From positions 1-64,000 of the forward strand of contig CAVWKS010000010.1 in NCBI GenBank assembly GCA_963755635.1: a stretch of DNA of 64,000 bases, given 5' to 3'. Shown one piece after another: positions 51,388 to 59,274 of this stretch. This DNA is from AC-32 sp963755635. GTDB taxonomy: Bacteria; Actinomycetota; Thermoleophilia; Gaiellales; Gaiellaceae. The notes beneath the pieces were generated by a model. That model ran no database searches. It saw nothing but the letters and a program-made list of their open reading frames with translations, and was not told the origin of the DNA. Each line of letters begins with the position of its first letter. Positions within the stretch are counted from its first letter, which is position 1. Position numbers and translations under genes: made by a program.

Positions 51388-52363
51388 CGTGCTGCTGCTG
51401 CGGCCTCGGGCGAAGCAGCCCGCGAACGCTCTGCCAGCCGAGCAGAATCGCGCCCGGAATCGAGAGGCAGATCGTGACCGCGAAGAAGAGAAAGCCGGTC
51501 GCGAAGGCCTTGTCGGCGTCCACGCCGAGCCCGCCGAGGAAGCTGACGAAGAACGACTCGCGCACCGCGATCCCGTTGACCGTGAACGGCATCAGCAGGA
51601 CGAGAAAGAGCAGCGGGCCCATCACGTAGTACGGCCTCGGCGAGAGGTCGACTCCGACCGCCTTGCCCGCCGCCCAGATCGCGAGTACGCGCACCGACTG
51701 GACGGCGACCGTCAGCGAGAAGACGCCGACGAGCAGACGCGGGTGGTGGCGGTACGAGTGAATGCCCTCGTAGGTCGCGCGGATCGGCCGCTCGAGCCGG
51801 AGCTTGCGCAGGAGCGGGACCGTCTTCGCCAGCAGGGGCCGCGCCCGGCGCGAGAACAGCCCGATCGCCAGCACGACGGTCGCGACGACGAAGCCGAGCT
51901 CGATCCAGAGATAGGCGCCGACGTTGTAGCGCCCGACTGCGAGCGCGAAGCCGACTCCCGCAAGCGTGAGCGTGGCCGCGCCGCCGAGCGCGCGCTCGAG
52001 CAGCACCGACCCCGCGACCGGCCCGCCCTTCCCGGGATGCCGCTTCGCCGTCTCGAAGATCCGCACCGCGTCGCCGCCGACCGCGGTCGGCAGCACCTGG
52101 CCGGCCGTGTACGCGACGAAGTACGCGCGTACGAGCCACGCGAGCCGGTCGTGGATCCCGCGCGCGTCGAGCAGCTTCTGCCAGCGCCATGCCATCGGCC
52201 ACACCGAGAGCACCATGATCGCGAGCGCGAGGAGGAAGTAGACGAAGTCCGCGTGCGCGAGGATGTGCCCGACCCGCCGGATGTCGATCTTCCAGACGAT
52301 GTACGCGGTGCAGAGGCCGGTGACGACGAGCGTCGCCACGACCCGGAGGGAGCGCCTCCTCAA
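51380..52363 (-). CDS. LPG synthase-type TM protein, flippase-like
   Basis: 327 residues with about eight helices, intact paralogue of 31979. VVATLVVTGLCTAYIVWKID, RAYFVAYTAGQVLPTAVGGD near 75, AGSVLLERALGGAATLTLAG near 118 and PFTVNGIAVRESFFVSFLGG near 265 are the family segments. No LPG synthetase catalytic domain follows the membrane part, so it is the AglD/UPF0104-like stand-alone form. TTG start four bases after the ATP-grasp stop; the ribosome site is not clear. It lies between a GT2 and an ATP-grasp ligase. Possibly moves a lipid-linked intermediate; not demonstrated in this family. Confidence 0.85.
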   Translation of the reverse strand: MRRRSLRVVATLVVTGLCTAYIVWKIDIRRVGHILAHADFVYFLLALAIMVLSVWPMAWRWQKLLDARGIHDRLAWLVRAYFVAYTAGQVLPTAVGGDAVRIFETAKRHPGKGGPVAGSVLLERALGGAATLTLAGVGFALAVGRYNVGAYLWIELGFVVATVVLAIGLFSRRARPLLAKTVPLLRKLRLERPIRATYEGIHSYRHHPRLLVGVFSLTVAVQSVRVLAIWAAGKAVGVDLSPRPYYVMGPLLFLVLLMPFTVNGIAVRESFFVSFLGGLGVDADKAFATGFLFFAVTICLSIPGAILLGWQSVRGLLRPRPQQQHDG

Positions 52364-52366
52364 ATG

Positions 52367-53476
52367 TCAGACAACCTGGGCATCGGCCGCCAGGAAGCGT
52401 ATGCACTCGGCCGCGCGCGTCGCCCGCTCGAGAGCCTCGTCGCGGGTGGAACCGGTTGCGAGCACGGCGCCGGCGCGGTCTGAGCCGCGGTAAGCGCGCA
52501 CCCAGCTGACGCCTCTGATCGCCGCTGCGCCTTCGAGGCCGTAGGGCTCCCCGTCGCCGGCGAGGAAGCGGACGCAGGCCCCGCCGACTCGCCGTCTCGG
52601 CCGCAGCCGACGGTCCGAGACCGGCTCGCCGAGGGCCGCCGAAAGCGCGAGGCCGTCGAGGTCGATCCCGAGTGCGGCGTGGCAGAGCTCCGCGTCGTGG
52701 CCGCCGCCGAGCCGCGCCGAGAGCTCGAGCACCCTCGGGCCGTCCTGGTCGATGCGGATGCGGGTGACGGTCGGGCCGTTTCGGATCCCGAGCGCGCAGG
52801 CCGCGTCGCGGGCGAGCGTCGCGGCGGCGCGGGCGTGCTCGCTCTCCCAGACGTCCGCGAGCGGCGCCCGGTCGGTCACGGTCAGCGGGTGGAAGACGCC
52901 GTCCCGCGAGAAGGCGCTGACGCTCACGACCGGCGCCTCGGCGAGCTCTTCGACGAGACAGAGCCCGATCCGCGAGCCGTGCAGCGCGGCTTTGACCGCC
53001 GTGCGCAGCTCTCTGGAGGAGCGGACGAGCGCGCGGGCTCGGCGCCCCTGCCGGTCCGGGGGGCGCACGAGGCAGGGGACGCCGACCACTTCGTCCGGCG
53101 TCGAGACGACTCGCCAGCCCGTCTGCGGCACGCCGGCCTCCGCGAGCCGTTCGCGCTGGCGAAGCTTGGAGGTCGAGAGGACGGCTGTCTCGGGCGAGAG
53201 CGGATGCGGGATGCGCAGTCGCCCTGCGATCCTGGCGGCCGCTCCGACGGGCTGGTCGGCGCCGGGCGCGATCACGCCGTCGATCCGCTCGGCCTCGGCC
53301 AGCCGCTCGAGCGCCGGCTCGTCGTCGACCGGGACGATCGCGCGCCGATCGGCGTAGGCGAAGCCGGGGGCGCGCGGGTCGCGGTCGACCGCAATCACGA
53401 ACAACCCGCGGGCGCGCGCCGCCTCGAGCAACCCGAGTTGCGCCGCGCCCGCCCCGAGCACGAGAAGTCGTTCCAC
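52367..53476 (-). CDS. ATP-grasp ligase (PurK/PylC-like)
   Basis: 369 residues from the GTG at 53476. VERLLVLGAGAAQLGLLEAA near 1-20 is the Rossmann start, and VIAVDRDPRAPGFAYADRRA follows. The ATP-grasp core includes LSTSKLRQRERLAEAGVPQT and VSAFSRDGVFHPLTVTD, with RVLELSARLGGGHDAELCHA near 260 as the metal site. The Asn usual after the Glu is replaced by Ser, as in the paralogue at 55740, which has Gly. It differs from the 43273 and 49332 pair. An additional C-terminal domain (GDGEPYGLEGAAAIRGVSWV) is typical of biotin-carboxylase-like folds. It should couple ATP to amide or carboxylate chemistry on a small substrate. Confidence 0.83.
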   Translation of the reverse strand: MERLLVLGAGAAQLGLLEAARARGLFVIAVDRDPRAPGFAYADRRAIVPVDDEPALERLAEAERIDGVIAPGADQPVGAAARIAGRLRIPHPLSPETAVLSTSKLRQRERLAEAGVPQTGWRVVSTPDEVVGVPCLVRPPDRQGRRARALVRSSRELRTAVKAALHGSRIGLCLVEELAEAPVVSVSAFSRDGVFHPLTVTDRAPLADVWESEHARAAATLARDAACALGIRNGPTVTRIRIDQDGPRVLELSARLGGGHDAELCHAALGIDLDGLALSAALGEPVSDRRLRPRRRVGGACVRFLAGDGEPYGLEGAAAIRGVSWVRAYRGSDRAGAVLATGSTRDEALERATRAAECIRFLAADAQVV

Positions 53477-53486
53477 CTGGCGACCT

Positions 53487-53527
53487 ATTGTCGCGACCGG
53501 GCGAGACGGTGCCGGACCTGCGACAAT
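53487..53527. promoter_or_regulatory. Inverted repeat between divergent ATP-grasp and eIF2B-like genes
   Basis: ATTGTCGC at 53487-53494 is matched by GCGACAAT at 53520-53527, its exact complement, in a 57-base gap between divergent genes. It could be an operator read by both genes. The -10/-35 assignments cannot be settled: the spacing between candidate boxes is too long for a normal promoter. Confidence 0.35.
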
Positions 53528-53533
53528 TTGCAC

Positions 53534-54391
53534 GTGGCGACGATCCTGGGGGAACGGATCGAGGAGCTCCGAACCGACCGCCAGCACGGCGGCAGCTGGA
53601 TGGCGCGCCGGGCGGTCGAAGCGCTCGTGCAAGAGGCCGAGCGGGAGGCCGCGAGCGGCGATGAGCTGCTGGCCCGGCTGTCCTCGGCAGGCCACGAGCT
53701 CGCTGCGAGCCGGCCGGGCATCGGCGCGGTCGCGGGAGCGGTCGGGCGCCTGCTCGCCTGCGCGCAGATCGGCGCGAGCCTCGAGGCCGAGCAGCTTCGT
53801 CAGCTTGTCCGCGCCGAGGCCGAGGCGCTGGTGCACAGCGGCCGCCGCGCCGCGGCGTCGATCGCGATCCAGCTCCAGGAGCGCCTGCCCGACGCCGTCG
53901 TCCTCACGCACTCCGCGTCGGCGACCGTGCGCGAAGCGCTCCTGCGCACACCGCCCGAGCGCGTGATCTGCACGGTTTCCGCGCCGCAGGAGGAAGGCCG
54001 CATGTTCGCGCACGAGCTGCGCAAGGAAGGCCTGCAGGTCGAGCTCGTGGACGACGACGCGGCGCCCGCGCAGCTCGAGTGGGCGACGATGCTCCTTCTA
54101 GGCGCCGACACCGTCTACCGCTGCGGCACGCTCTGCAACAAGGCCGGCACGCGCGACCTGGCCGAGGCCGCGGCCGACGCCGTCGTCCCGGCGATCGTCG
54201 CCTGCGAGGTCCTGAAGCTGGCCCCGATCGATGCAGGCGACGAACACTCGGTCGGCGACCGCGAGCTGACCCCACCGGAGCTGATCGACTGCATCGTCAC
54301 CGAGGAAGGCTGCTTCCAGCCCGAGGACGTCGCCACGCTCGTAGACCGAACGCCCTTCCTCCGCGAGGGCTACAGCCTCCTCGCGCGCTAG
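53534..54391 (+). CDS. eIF-2B/R15P isomerase-family sugar-phosphate isomerase
   Basis: 285 residues, GTG start. The N-terminal helical part IEELRTDRQHGGSWMARRAV precedes the Rossmann-like half. VVLTHSASATVREALLRTPP, VICTVSAPQEEGRMFAHELR and MLLLGADTVYRCGTLCNKAG follow. The GAD-x4-G-x2-NK-x-GT pattern and the Cys of VICT match the eIF-2B alpha/beta/delta family, which includes ribose-1,5-bisphosphate isomerase and methylthioribose-1-phosphate isomerase. Which sugar phosphate it uses cannot be told. The gene stands alone, divergent from an ATP-grasp ligase and convergent with a lipoprotein, sharing CTAG at the stops. A bacterial isomerase feeding a sugar-nucleotide pathway is one possibility. 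Confidence 0.8.
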   Translation: MATILGERIEELRTDRQHGGSWMARRAVEALVQEAEREAASGDELLARLSSAGHELAASRPGIGAVAGAVGRLLACAQIGASLEAEQLRQLVRAEAEALVHSGRRAAASIAIQLQERLPDAVVLTHSASATVREALLRTPPERVICTVSAPQEEGRMFAHELRKEGLQVELVDDDAAPAQLEWATMLLLGADTVYRCGTLCNKAGTRDLAEAAADAVVPAIVACEVLKLAPIDAGDEHSVGDRELTPPELIDCIVTEEGCFQPEDVATLVDRTPFLREGYSLLAR

Positions 54392-54855
54392 CTGATCGAG
54401 TCTTCCGGAAGCGGGATCAGGCGGGCTCGGTCCCGAATGTCCTGCATGAGGGTCAGCGCGCGGCGAGCATCGACGACCGAGCGGTTCCAGGCGCTTGTGT
54501 AGCCGGCGCTCCCCGGCGGCTGGTCGAGCGCGCGGGCTCGCGCCGTGAGGCCTGCGATCAGCAGCTCCTTCGCCTGGGCGGTCTCACCGGTGGCGCGGTC
54601 GGTGCGCAGCCGGGCGAGAGCGGCCACGACGATGCTGCGGAACGAGCGGGTCTCAGCTGACAACCCCCGGCGGTCGCGATACGCGATCTCGTATCCGGTC
54701 AGGGCACGGCTGACGGGCTCGTAGTCGGCGACCAGTCGCTGTTGCTGCGCGTCGAGCTGGCGAAACGTGAGCCTGGGAGCCGGCGGCGGAGGCGGAGGCC
54801 CGGGCTTCTGCGAGCCATGGCAACCGGCCAGCGCCAGCACGCCCAGGAGCGCCAA
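54388..54855 (-). CDS. Small lipoprotein, unknown function
   Basis: 155 residues if translation begins at the TTG at 54855. LLGVLALAGCHGS supplies the lipobox Cys. A run of six prolines (GPPPPPPAPRL) follows as a linker, then helical sequence with TFRQLDAQQQRLVADYEPVS and ARRALTLMQDIRDRARLIPL. No known family is recognised. The n-region before the hydrophobic stretch is short of positive charge, so the true start is doubtful, and no strong ribosome site is seen. The stop shares CTAG with the eIF2B-like gene. A surface lipoprotein near glycan genes could help assembly, but there is no evidence. Confidence 0.6.
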   Translation of the reverse strand: MALLGVLALAGCHGSQKPGPPPPPPAPRLTFRQLDAQQQRLVADYEPVSRALTGYEIAYRDRRGLSAETRSFRSIVVAALARLRTDRATGETAQAKELLIAGLTARARALDQPPGSAGYTSAWNRSVVDARRALTLMQDIRDRARLIPLPEDSIS

Positions 54856-54879
54856 GGCGCGCCAGTAGACTCGCCCGCG

Positions 54880-55743
54880 ATGAGAGTCCTGGTCACGGGA
54901 GCGTCGGGCTTCGTCGGGCGCGCGCTCGTGGAGGAGCTGCGTCACGGGGAGCGAGCTTACGAGGTCTTCCCGCTCGGGCGGGAGAGCGGTGACCTCGCCG
55001 AGGAGGGAGTCGCCGAGAAGGCGATCGCCGAGACAAAGCCGGATGCGGTCGTTCACGCAGCCGCACGGATCGGCGTCGTCCGCTGCGAGGACGAGCCCGA
55101 GCTCGCGCTCCGCTCGAACGTGCTCGCGACGGTCCAGGTCGCCCGAGCCTGCACCACGCACGGAGCCCGGCTCGCGTTCGTCTCGACGGCCGACGTCTAC
55201 GGCATGGCGGCAATCGCCGACGAGGACTCGCCGCCTGCGCCTGAGAGCCTCTACGCGCTGACCAAGCTGTGGGGCGAGCAGGCCGCGCGGCTCTACGCGC
55301 CCGACCGGCTGCTGATCCTGCGGCTCGCGAATCCGTACGGGCCGGGTGTCGAGCCCGGCGAGGGCAAGGGCGCGGTGCCGACGATGCTGCGCCAGGCGGA
55401 GAACGGCGAGCGGATCCCCGTCTTCCGGGGCGAAGCGCGGAGCTGGTGCTGGATCGGCGACGTCGCCCGCGCGGTTCGGCTGGTACTGGAGTCGGGCGAG
55501 ATCGGCGTCTTCAACGTCGGCACCGATGCCGATCCGGTCGCTCTGACCGACGTCGCGCGACTCGCCTGCGCGGCGGCCGGAGCGTCGGAGGAGCTGATCG
55601 ACGAGGTCGAGCCGCCTCCCGGCCGAGTCGCGCCGCGGATCGGAGTCGAGCGCCTGCGCGCCCTCGGCTGGCGGGCGGAGGTCGGGCTCGAGGACGGGCT
55701 GCGGCTCCTGCTCGAGTCGTGGCACGCGGCTCCTGCGGCGTGA
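54880..55743 (+). CDS. NAD-dependent sugar epimerase/dehydratase (SDR)
   Basis: 287 residues. MRVLVTGASGFVGRALVEEL near 1-20, VVHAAARIGVVRCED near 48, FVSTADVYGMAAIAD near 99, and the catalytic YALTKLWGEQA near 121 place it in extended SDRs. LANPYGPGVEPGEGKGAVPT and SWCWIGDVARAVRLVL resemble UDP-glucose 4-epimerase or 4,6-dehydratase relatives. The exact reaction (4-epimerase, 4-reductase or dehydratase) is not visible. The start is divergent to a small lipoprotein. The stop overlaps the ATP-grasp start (GTGA), so epimerase, ligase and GT form one operon. It probably supplies the sugar that this ligase or GT uses. Confidence 0.85.
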   Translation: MRVLVTGASGFVGRALVEELRHGERAYEVFPLGRESGDLAEEGVAEKAIAETKPDAVVHAAARIGVVRCEDEPELALRSNVLATVQVARACTTHGARLAFVSTADVYGMAAIADEDSPPAPESLYALTKLWGEQAARLYAPDRLLILRLANPYGPGVEPGEGKGAVPTMLRQAENGERIPVFRGEARSWCWIGDVARAVRLVLESGEIGVFNVGTDADPVALTDVARLACAAAGASEELIDEVEPPPGRVAPRIGVERLRALGWRAEVGLEDGLRLLLESWHAAPAA

Positions 55744-56942
55744 GGCGCGCGTTCGTCCTGGTCGGCGGCTCCCGCTCGCAGCTCGGGCTGCTCGAGCAGG
55801 CGCGCGCGCTCGGCCACGAGGTCTGCGTCGTGGACGGCGCCGAGACCGCGCCGCTGCTCGCCGAAGCGGACATCGGGATCGTCCGGAACTTCGTCGACGT
55901 CGCCGGCGTGCTCGCCGACCTGAGGGCACACGAGGTCGAGCCGATCGCGGTCGCCACTATGGGCTCCGACCAGGCCGTGTTGCCGACCGCGCGCCTCGCC
56001 GAGCGGCTCGGTCTCCCCGGCCTGCCCGTGCGGACGGCCGAGATCGTCGCAGACAAGCGCAAGATGCGGACTGCGTTCGAGGCCACTGGAGTCCCCGCCG
56101 CGGCCGGCCGCGAGGTCAGGAGCGTCGAGGATGCCCTCGAAGCCTTCACGGTGACCGGCCCGGCCGTTGTCAAGCCTGTCGACGGATCGGCGCAGCGCGG
56201 GGTCACCGAGGTTCGCTCGGCGGAAGAGCTGCCCGCTGCCTTCCAGCGCGCGCTCGCGGCCTCCCGCACGGGCGCCGTTGTGCTCGATCAGTACCTCGAG
56301 GGCGACGAGTTCACGATCAACGGCTTCATGCTCGACGGCGAGTACTTCCCGATGAGCATCACCAAACGACTGCTACATCCGCCGCCGCCGCTCGGCGTCT
56401 GCATCATGCACCGCTATCCGTCCGGGCTCTCCCCCGATCGCGAGCGCGAGCTCTTCCGGATTGCCCAGCTCGCGAGCGACGCCGTCGGAATCGAGACCGG
56501 CCCTTCGTACGTCCAGGTTCGCGAGTCGTTCGTGATCGAGGTCGGGGCGCGGCTCGGCGGCGGCAAGGACGCGGAGCTCGCGAAGCTCGTCACCGGCTTC
56601 GACGCGATTCGGGCCAACACCCTCTGGGCGCTCGGCGAGCTCACGGCCGGCGACCTCGAGCACGGCGAACCGAGCGCGACCCACGGCCAGGTGCGCTTCG
56701 TCGTCGCTCCTCCCGGCCGGATCGTCCGCCTCAACGCCGAGCCGGCGCTCGAGCTCGACGGCGTGCACGAGGCCGGCTTCTACTGGCGCGAGGGGATGAC
56801 GCTGCCGCCGATGACCTCCGGCGCGGAGCGGCTCGGTTACCTCGTCCTCACGGCGGGCGGAGAGAGCGAGCTCGACGACGTGACCGATCGCGCACTCCGC
56901 GCGCTGGACGTCGAGATCGCCGCAGAGCAAGTCCCCGCGTGA
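55740..56942 (+). CDS. ATP-grasp ligase (PurK/PylC-like)
   Basis: 400 residues, GTG start overlapping the epimerase stop. FVLVGGSRSQLGLLEQARAL near 5 and VCVVDGAETAPLLAEADIG give the first domain. ATP-grasp core: IVADKRKMRTAFEATGVPAA, GPAVVKPVDGSAQRGVTEVR with the ATP Lys, AVVLDQYLEGDEFTINGFML, and FVIEVGARLGGGKDAELAKL near 263. The Mg-binding Glu is kept while the following Asn is Gly. It is a paralogue of 52367. In an operon with an epimerase and a GT it may attach an amino acid or similar group to a sugar carboxylate or amine. The substrate is unknown. Confidence 0.84.
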   Translation: MRRAFVLVGGSRSQLGLLEQARALGHEVCVVDGAETAPLLAEADIGIVRNFVDVAGVLADLRAHEVEPIAVATMGSDQAVLPTARLAERLGLPGLPVRTAEIVADKRKMRTAFEATGVPAAAGREVRSVEDALEAFTVTGPAVVKPVDGSAQRGVTEVRSAEELPAAFQRALAASRTGAVVLDQYLEGDEFTINGFMLDGEYFPMSITKRLLHPPPPLGVCIMHRYPSGLSPDRERELFRIAQLASDAVGIETGPSYVQVRESFVIEVGARLGGGKDAELAKLVTGFDAIRANTLWALGELTAGDLEHGEPSATHGQVRFVVAPPGRIVRLNAEPALELDGVHEAGFYWREGMTLPPMTSGAERLGYLVLTAGGESELDDVTDRALRALDVEIAAEQVPA

Positions 56943-57925
56943 GAGTCCTCCACTCGCCGATCAACATCGCCGGCGGGCCGGGCGCGATCTCGCAGGGCCT
57001 GCGCGAGCTCGGCGTCGAGAGCACGCTCCTCGTCTTCAACGAGCGTCCGTTCGAGCGCGGCTTCGACATGAACCTCGAGCTGCGCGACACGAGCAAGCTC
57101 TCGAGCCTTCCGTTCAACCTGCCGCGGCAGCTGAGCGCGTTCACCTGGGCGCTGCGGAACTTCGACGTCTTCCACTTCCACGCCGGGCTGACGCTCTTGC
57201 CGCGGAAGCTGAACCTGCCGGCGCTCGAGCTCGCGCGCAAGGGGATCGTCTTCCAGTCGTGGGGCTCGGACCTGCGCGGCCGGAGCGCCTCGGAGGTTCG
57301 CTACCTGCGCTCGGCCGACGCGGTGATCGTCGGCAGCTACTTGACCAGACGGCTCGCCCCGCGCGGGCGCTGGCCCGAGTACGACGTCGTCCACCCGGCG
57401 CTCGACCTGACCGACTGGATCCCGTCGCCGACCGAGCCCGGCGACGTGCTACGCGTCGCCCACGCCCCGAGCAAGCGCGCAGTCAAGGGCACCGACACGG
57501 TGCTCGCGGCGGTCGAGTCGCTACGCGCCCGCGGCGCGCCGATCGAGCTCGACCTGATCGAGGGCGTCCCGAACCGCGAGGCTCGCCTGCGCTACGCCGC
57601 GGCCGACGTCGTGATCGATCAGCTCCGGATCGGTTGGTACGGGATGCTCGCGATCGAATCGATGGCGCTCGCGAAGCCGGTCGTCGTCCACCTCGACGAG
57701 GAGGCCGCGGCCGAGACCGAGGACGCGTTCGATCTGAAGCTGCCACTGGTCCGCGCCTCGGAATCGGATCTCGAAGACGTCCTCGCCGGCCTGATCGATG
57801 CGCGCGAGACGCTTCCGGGCCTCGGCCAGCGCAGCCGCGCCTACGTCGAGCAGGTGCACGGCCACCTGAAGGTCGCGCGGCAGGTGCTCGAGATCTACGA
57901 GCGCGTCATGCCGTCGAGCTCGTAG
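56939..57925 (+). CDS. GT4-like glycosyltransferase
   Basis: 328 residues, GTG start overlapping the ATP-grasp stop. RVLHSPINIAGGPGAISQGL near 2, FDVFHFHAGLTLLPRKL near 74, VFQSWGSDLRGRS near 103, DVVHPALDLTDWIPSPTEPG, and IDQLRIGWYGMLAIESMALA near 221. GWYGMLAIESMA stands where other GT4 enzymes have EGFGLPVLEAM, so a Glu is conserved but the loop is unusual. The family looks like a distant GT-B of aminosugar or heptose type. Its last 30 bases overlap the convergent lipoprotein gene. Donor unknown. Confidence 0.75.
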   Translation: MRVLHSPINIAGGPGAISQGLRELGVESTLLVFNERPFERGFDMNLELRDTSKLSSLPFNLPRQLSAFTWALRNFDVFHFHAGLTLLPRKLNLPALELARKGIVFQSWGSDLRGRSASEVRYLRSADAVIVGSYLTRRLAPRGRWPEYDVVHPALDLTDWIPSPTEPGDVLRVAHAPSKRAVKGTDTVLAAVESLRARGAPIELDLIEGVPNREARLRYAAADVVIDQLRIGWYGMLAIESMALAKPVVVHLDEEAAAETEDAFDLKLPLVRASESDLEDVLAGLIDARETLPGLGQRSRAYVEQVHGHLKVARQVLEIYERVMPSSS

Positions 57926-59274
57926 TAGCCGATCGGCGACCACGAGAACCCGCGGACGCCCGGCTTGAGCCAGACGTACTCGGGCGGGTTCGCAAGCGGC
58001 ACCGCAGGCACGGCCGGCCGAAGCTTCTCTCCGAGCAGCTTGCGCTCGATCGCATAGCGCCTGCCGTCGTCGAGCGTGCGCACGGCGCGGCGCATCAGCG
58101 CGTCGTAGCTCGGTTCGCACCAGTGTGCGACGTTGAAAGCGCTCCCGCACGGAAACAGGTCGAGGAAGTTGTACTCGTCGAAGATCTTCGGGCTCCAGCC
58201 CGACAGGACGAGGTCGGCATCAGGGCCGACCTTCGGTTCGACCGCGACGTTCGCGAGGGCGAGCACCGCACGAATTCGGCCGACCGACTTCGGCGCGAGC
58301 GCATCGCGGGGGTCGTAGCCGAGGGTCAAGTGGAGCGGGCGCAGGCGGCCGCGGGTGACGAGCGCGTTCGAGACCACCGCGTCGTGCCCAGGCATCGCCG
58401 GCGGGTCGAGCTCGTTCAGGGTCGCATCGCCGACGTCGTCGGCGATCGTCGCGCGGTCGAGCCTCGACAGCTTCTGCGGCAGCCAGAGGAGCTGCACGGC
58501 CAGCGTCGGCAGCTTGCGCCAGGCGGTACCCGTCGGCGGCTTCGAGGTCTGGACCCACGGCAGGCCGGGCGGGGCCAGCCCTCGCGGGAGGATTGCGTCT
58601 GCGCCCTTCGTGTGGGTACTGAGCACGAGCCGGCTCGGCTTGACCGAGCGGGCGTTCCAGTAGTTGAAGTTGCGCTCGAGGACGAAGCGGCCGGCGAGGC
58701 GGAAGGGGCCGCTGTAGGCGTTCGGCCGGTAGGGCGCCGCGATCGGGTGCGCGACGAGCTGGTCGAGCCAGGGGATCGGGTGCTGGAGGGTGACGCGCAG
58801 CGTGCGGTCGTCCGGCGCCTCCACGCCCAGCGGCCCGCGGCCGGTCGCGTGGTAGGCCCGGGCGCCGCGGACGATCCCCAGGTCCGGCCCGGCCAGCGGC
58901 GCGCCCGTCGACGGCGCGAGCGCTCGCAGCCAGGCTCGCCGGAAGTCGCCTGCGGTCAGGCGGCGGTCATCGCTCCAGCGCAGGTTCTTGCGCAGGTGGA
59001 AGGTCCAGACGAGGCCGCCCTGCTCGACGTCCCAGGACTGCGCCAGGTCCGGGACGACACCGGTTCCCGAGAAGCGCGTCAGGCCCGCGTAGAGCTCGTG
59101 CGCGACGTTCAGCGACGCCATGTCCCCGGCCTTCGCCGGGTCGAGCGTCCGCGGCAGCGCGGGCAGCGCCAGCCGGAGCTCAGCGGCGGTTGGAGGCTGC
59201 GACGAGCCGCACCCCGCGAGCAGCGCGACCGCTACGAGACCAGCTTGCGCCAGACGTTGTCGAGCAGCGTCCAC
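57895..59274 (-). CDS. ABC transporter family 5 solute-binding lipoprotein
   Basis: 459 residues. LVAVALLAGCGSS is the signal peptide with lipobox Cys. ALPRTLDPAKAGDMASLNVA near 40, LTRFSGTGVVPDLAQSWDVE, WTFHLRKNLRWSDDRRLTAG and FRRAWLRALAP follow the SBP_bac_5 pattern. VLSGWSPKIFDEYNFLDLFP and PLANPPEYVWLKPGVRGFSW complete it. Relatives bind oligopeptides, nickel or sugar peptides for ABC import. No permease or ATPase gene is in the window, so it works with an unlinked transporter or as a stand-alone binder. GTG start 43 bases inside the upstream gene; the last 31 bases overlap the convergent GT. Confidence 0.83.
   Translation of the reverse strand: MDAARQRLAQAGLVAVALLAGCGSSQPPTAAELRLALPALPRTLDPAKAGDMASLNVAHELYAGLTRFSGTGVVPDLAQSWDVEQGGLVWTFHLRKNLRWSDDRRLTAGDFRRAWLRALAPSTGAPLAGPDLGIVRGARAYHATGRGPLGVEAPDDRTLRVTLQHPIPWLDQLVAHPIAAPYRPNAYSGPFRLAGRFVLERNFNYWNARSVKPSRLVLSTHTKGADAILPRGLAPPGLPWVQTSKPPTGTAWRKLPTLAVQLLWLPQKLSRLDRATIADDVGDATLNELDPPAMPGHDAVVSNALVTRGRLRPLHLTLGYDPRDALAPKSVGRIRAVLALANVAVEPKVGPDADLVLSGWSPKIFDEYNFLDLFPCGSAFNVAHWCEPSYDALMRRAVRTLDDGRRYAIERKLLGEKLRPAVPAVPLANPPEYVWLKPGVRGFSWSPIGYYELDGMTRS

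Noticed and set aside
53487..53527. Standard sigma-70 promoters built from TTGTCG and ACAAT elements
   Set aside because: The spacing between the two is far above the usual 16-18 bases, so only the inverted repeat is reported.
54880..55929. Long reverse open frame across the epimerase gene
   Set aside because: Composition is Arg/Pro/Gly rich and antisense to a clear SDR with intact motifs; only its distal end (54388-54855) looks like a real small lipoprotein.
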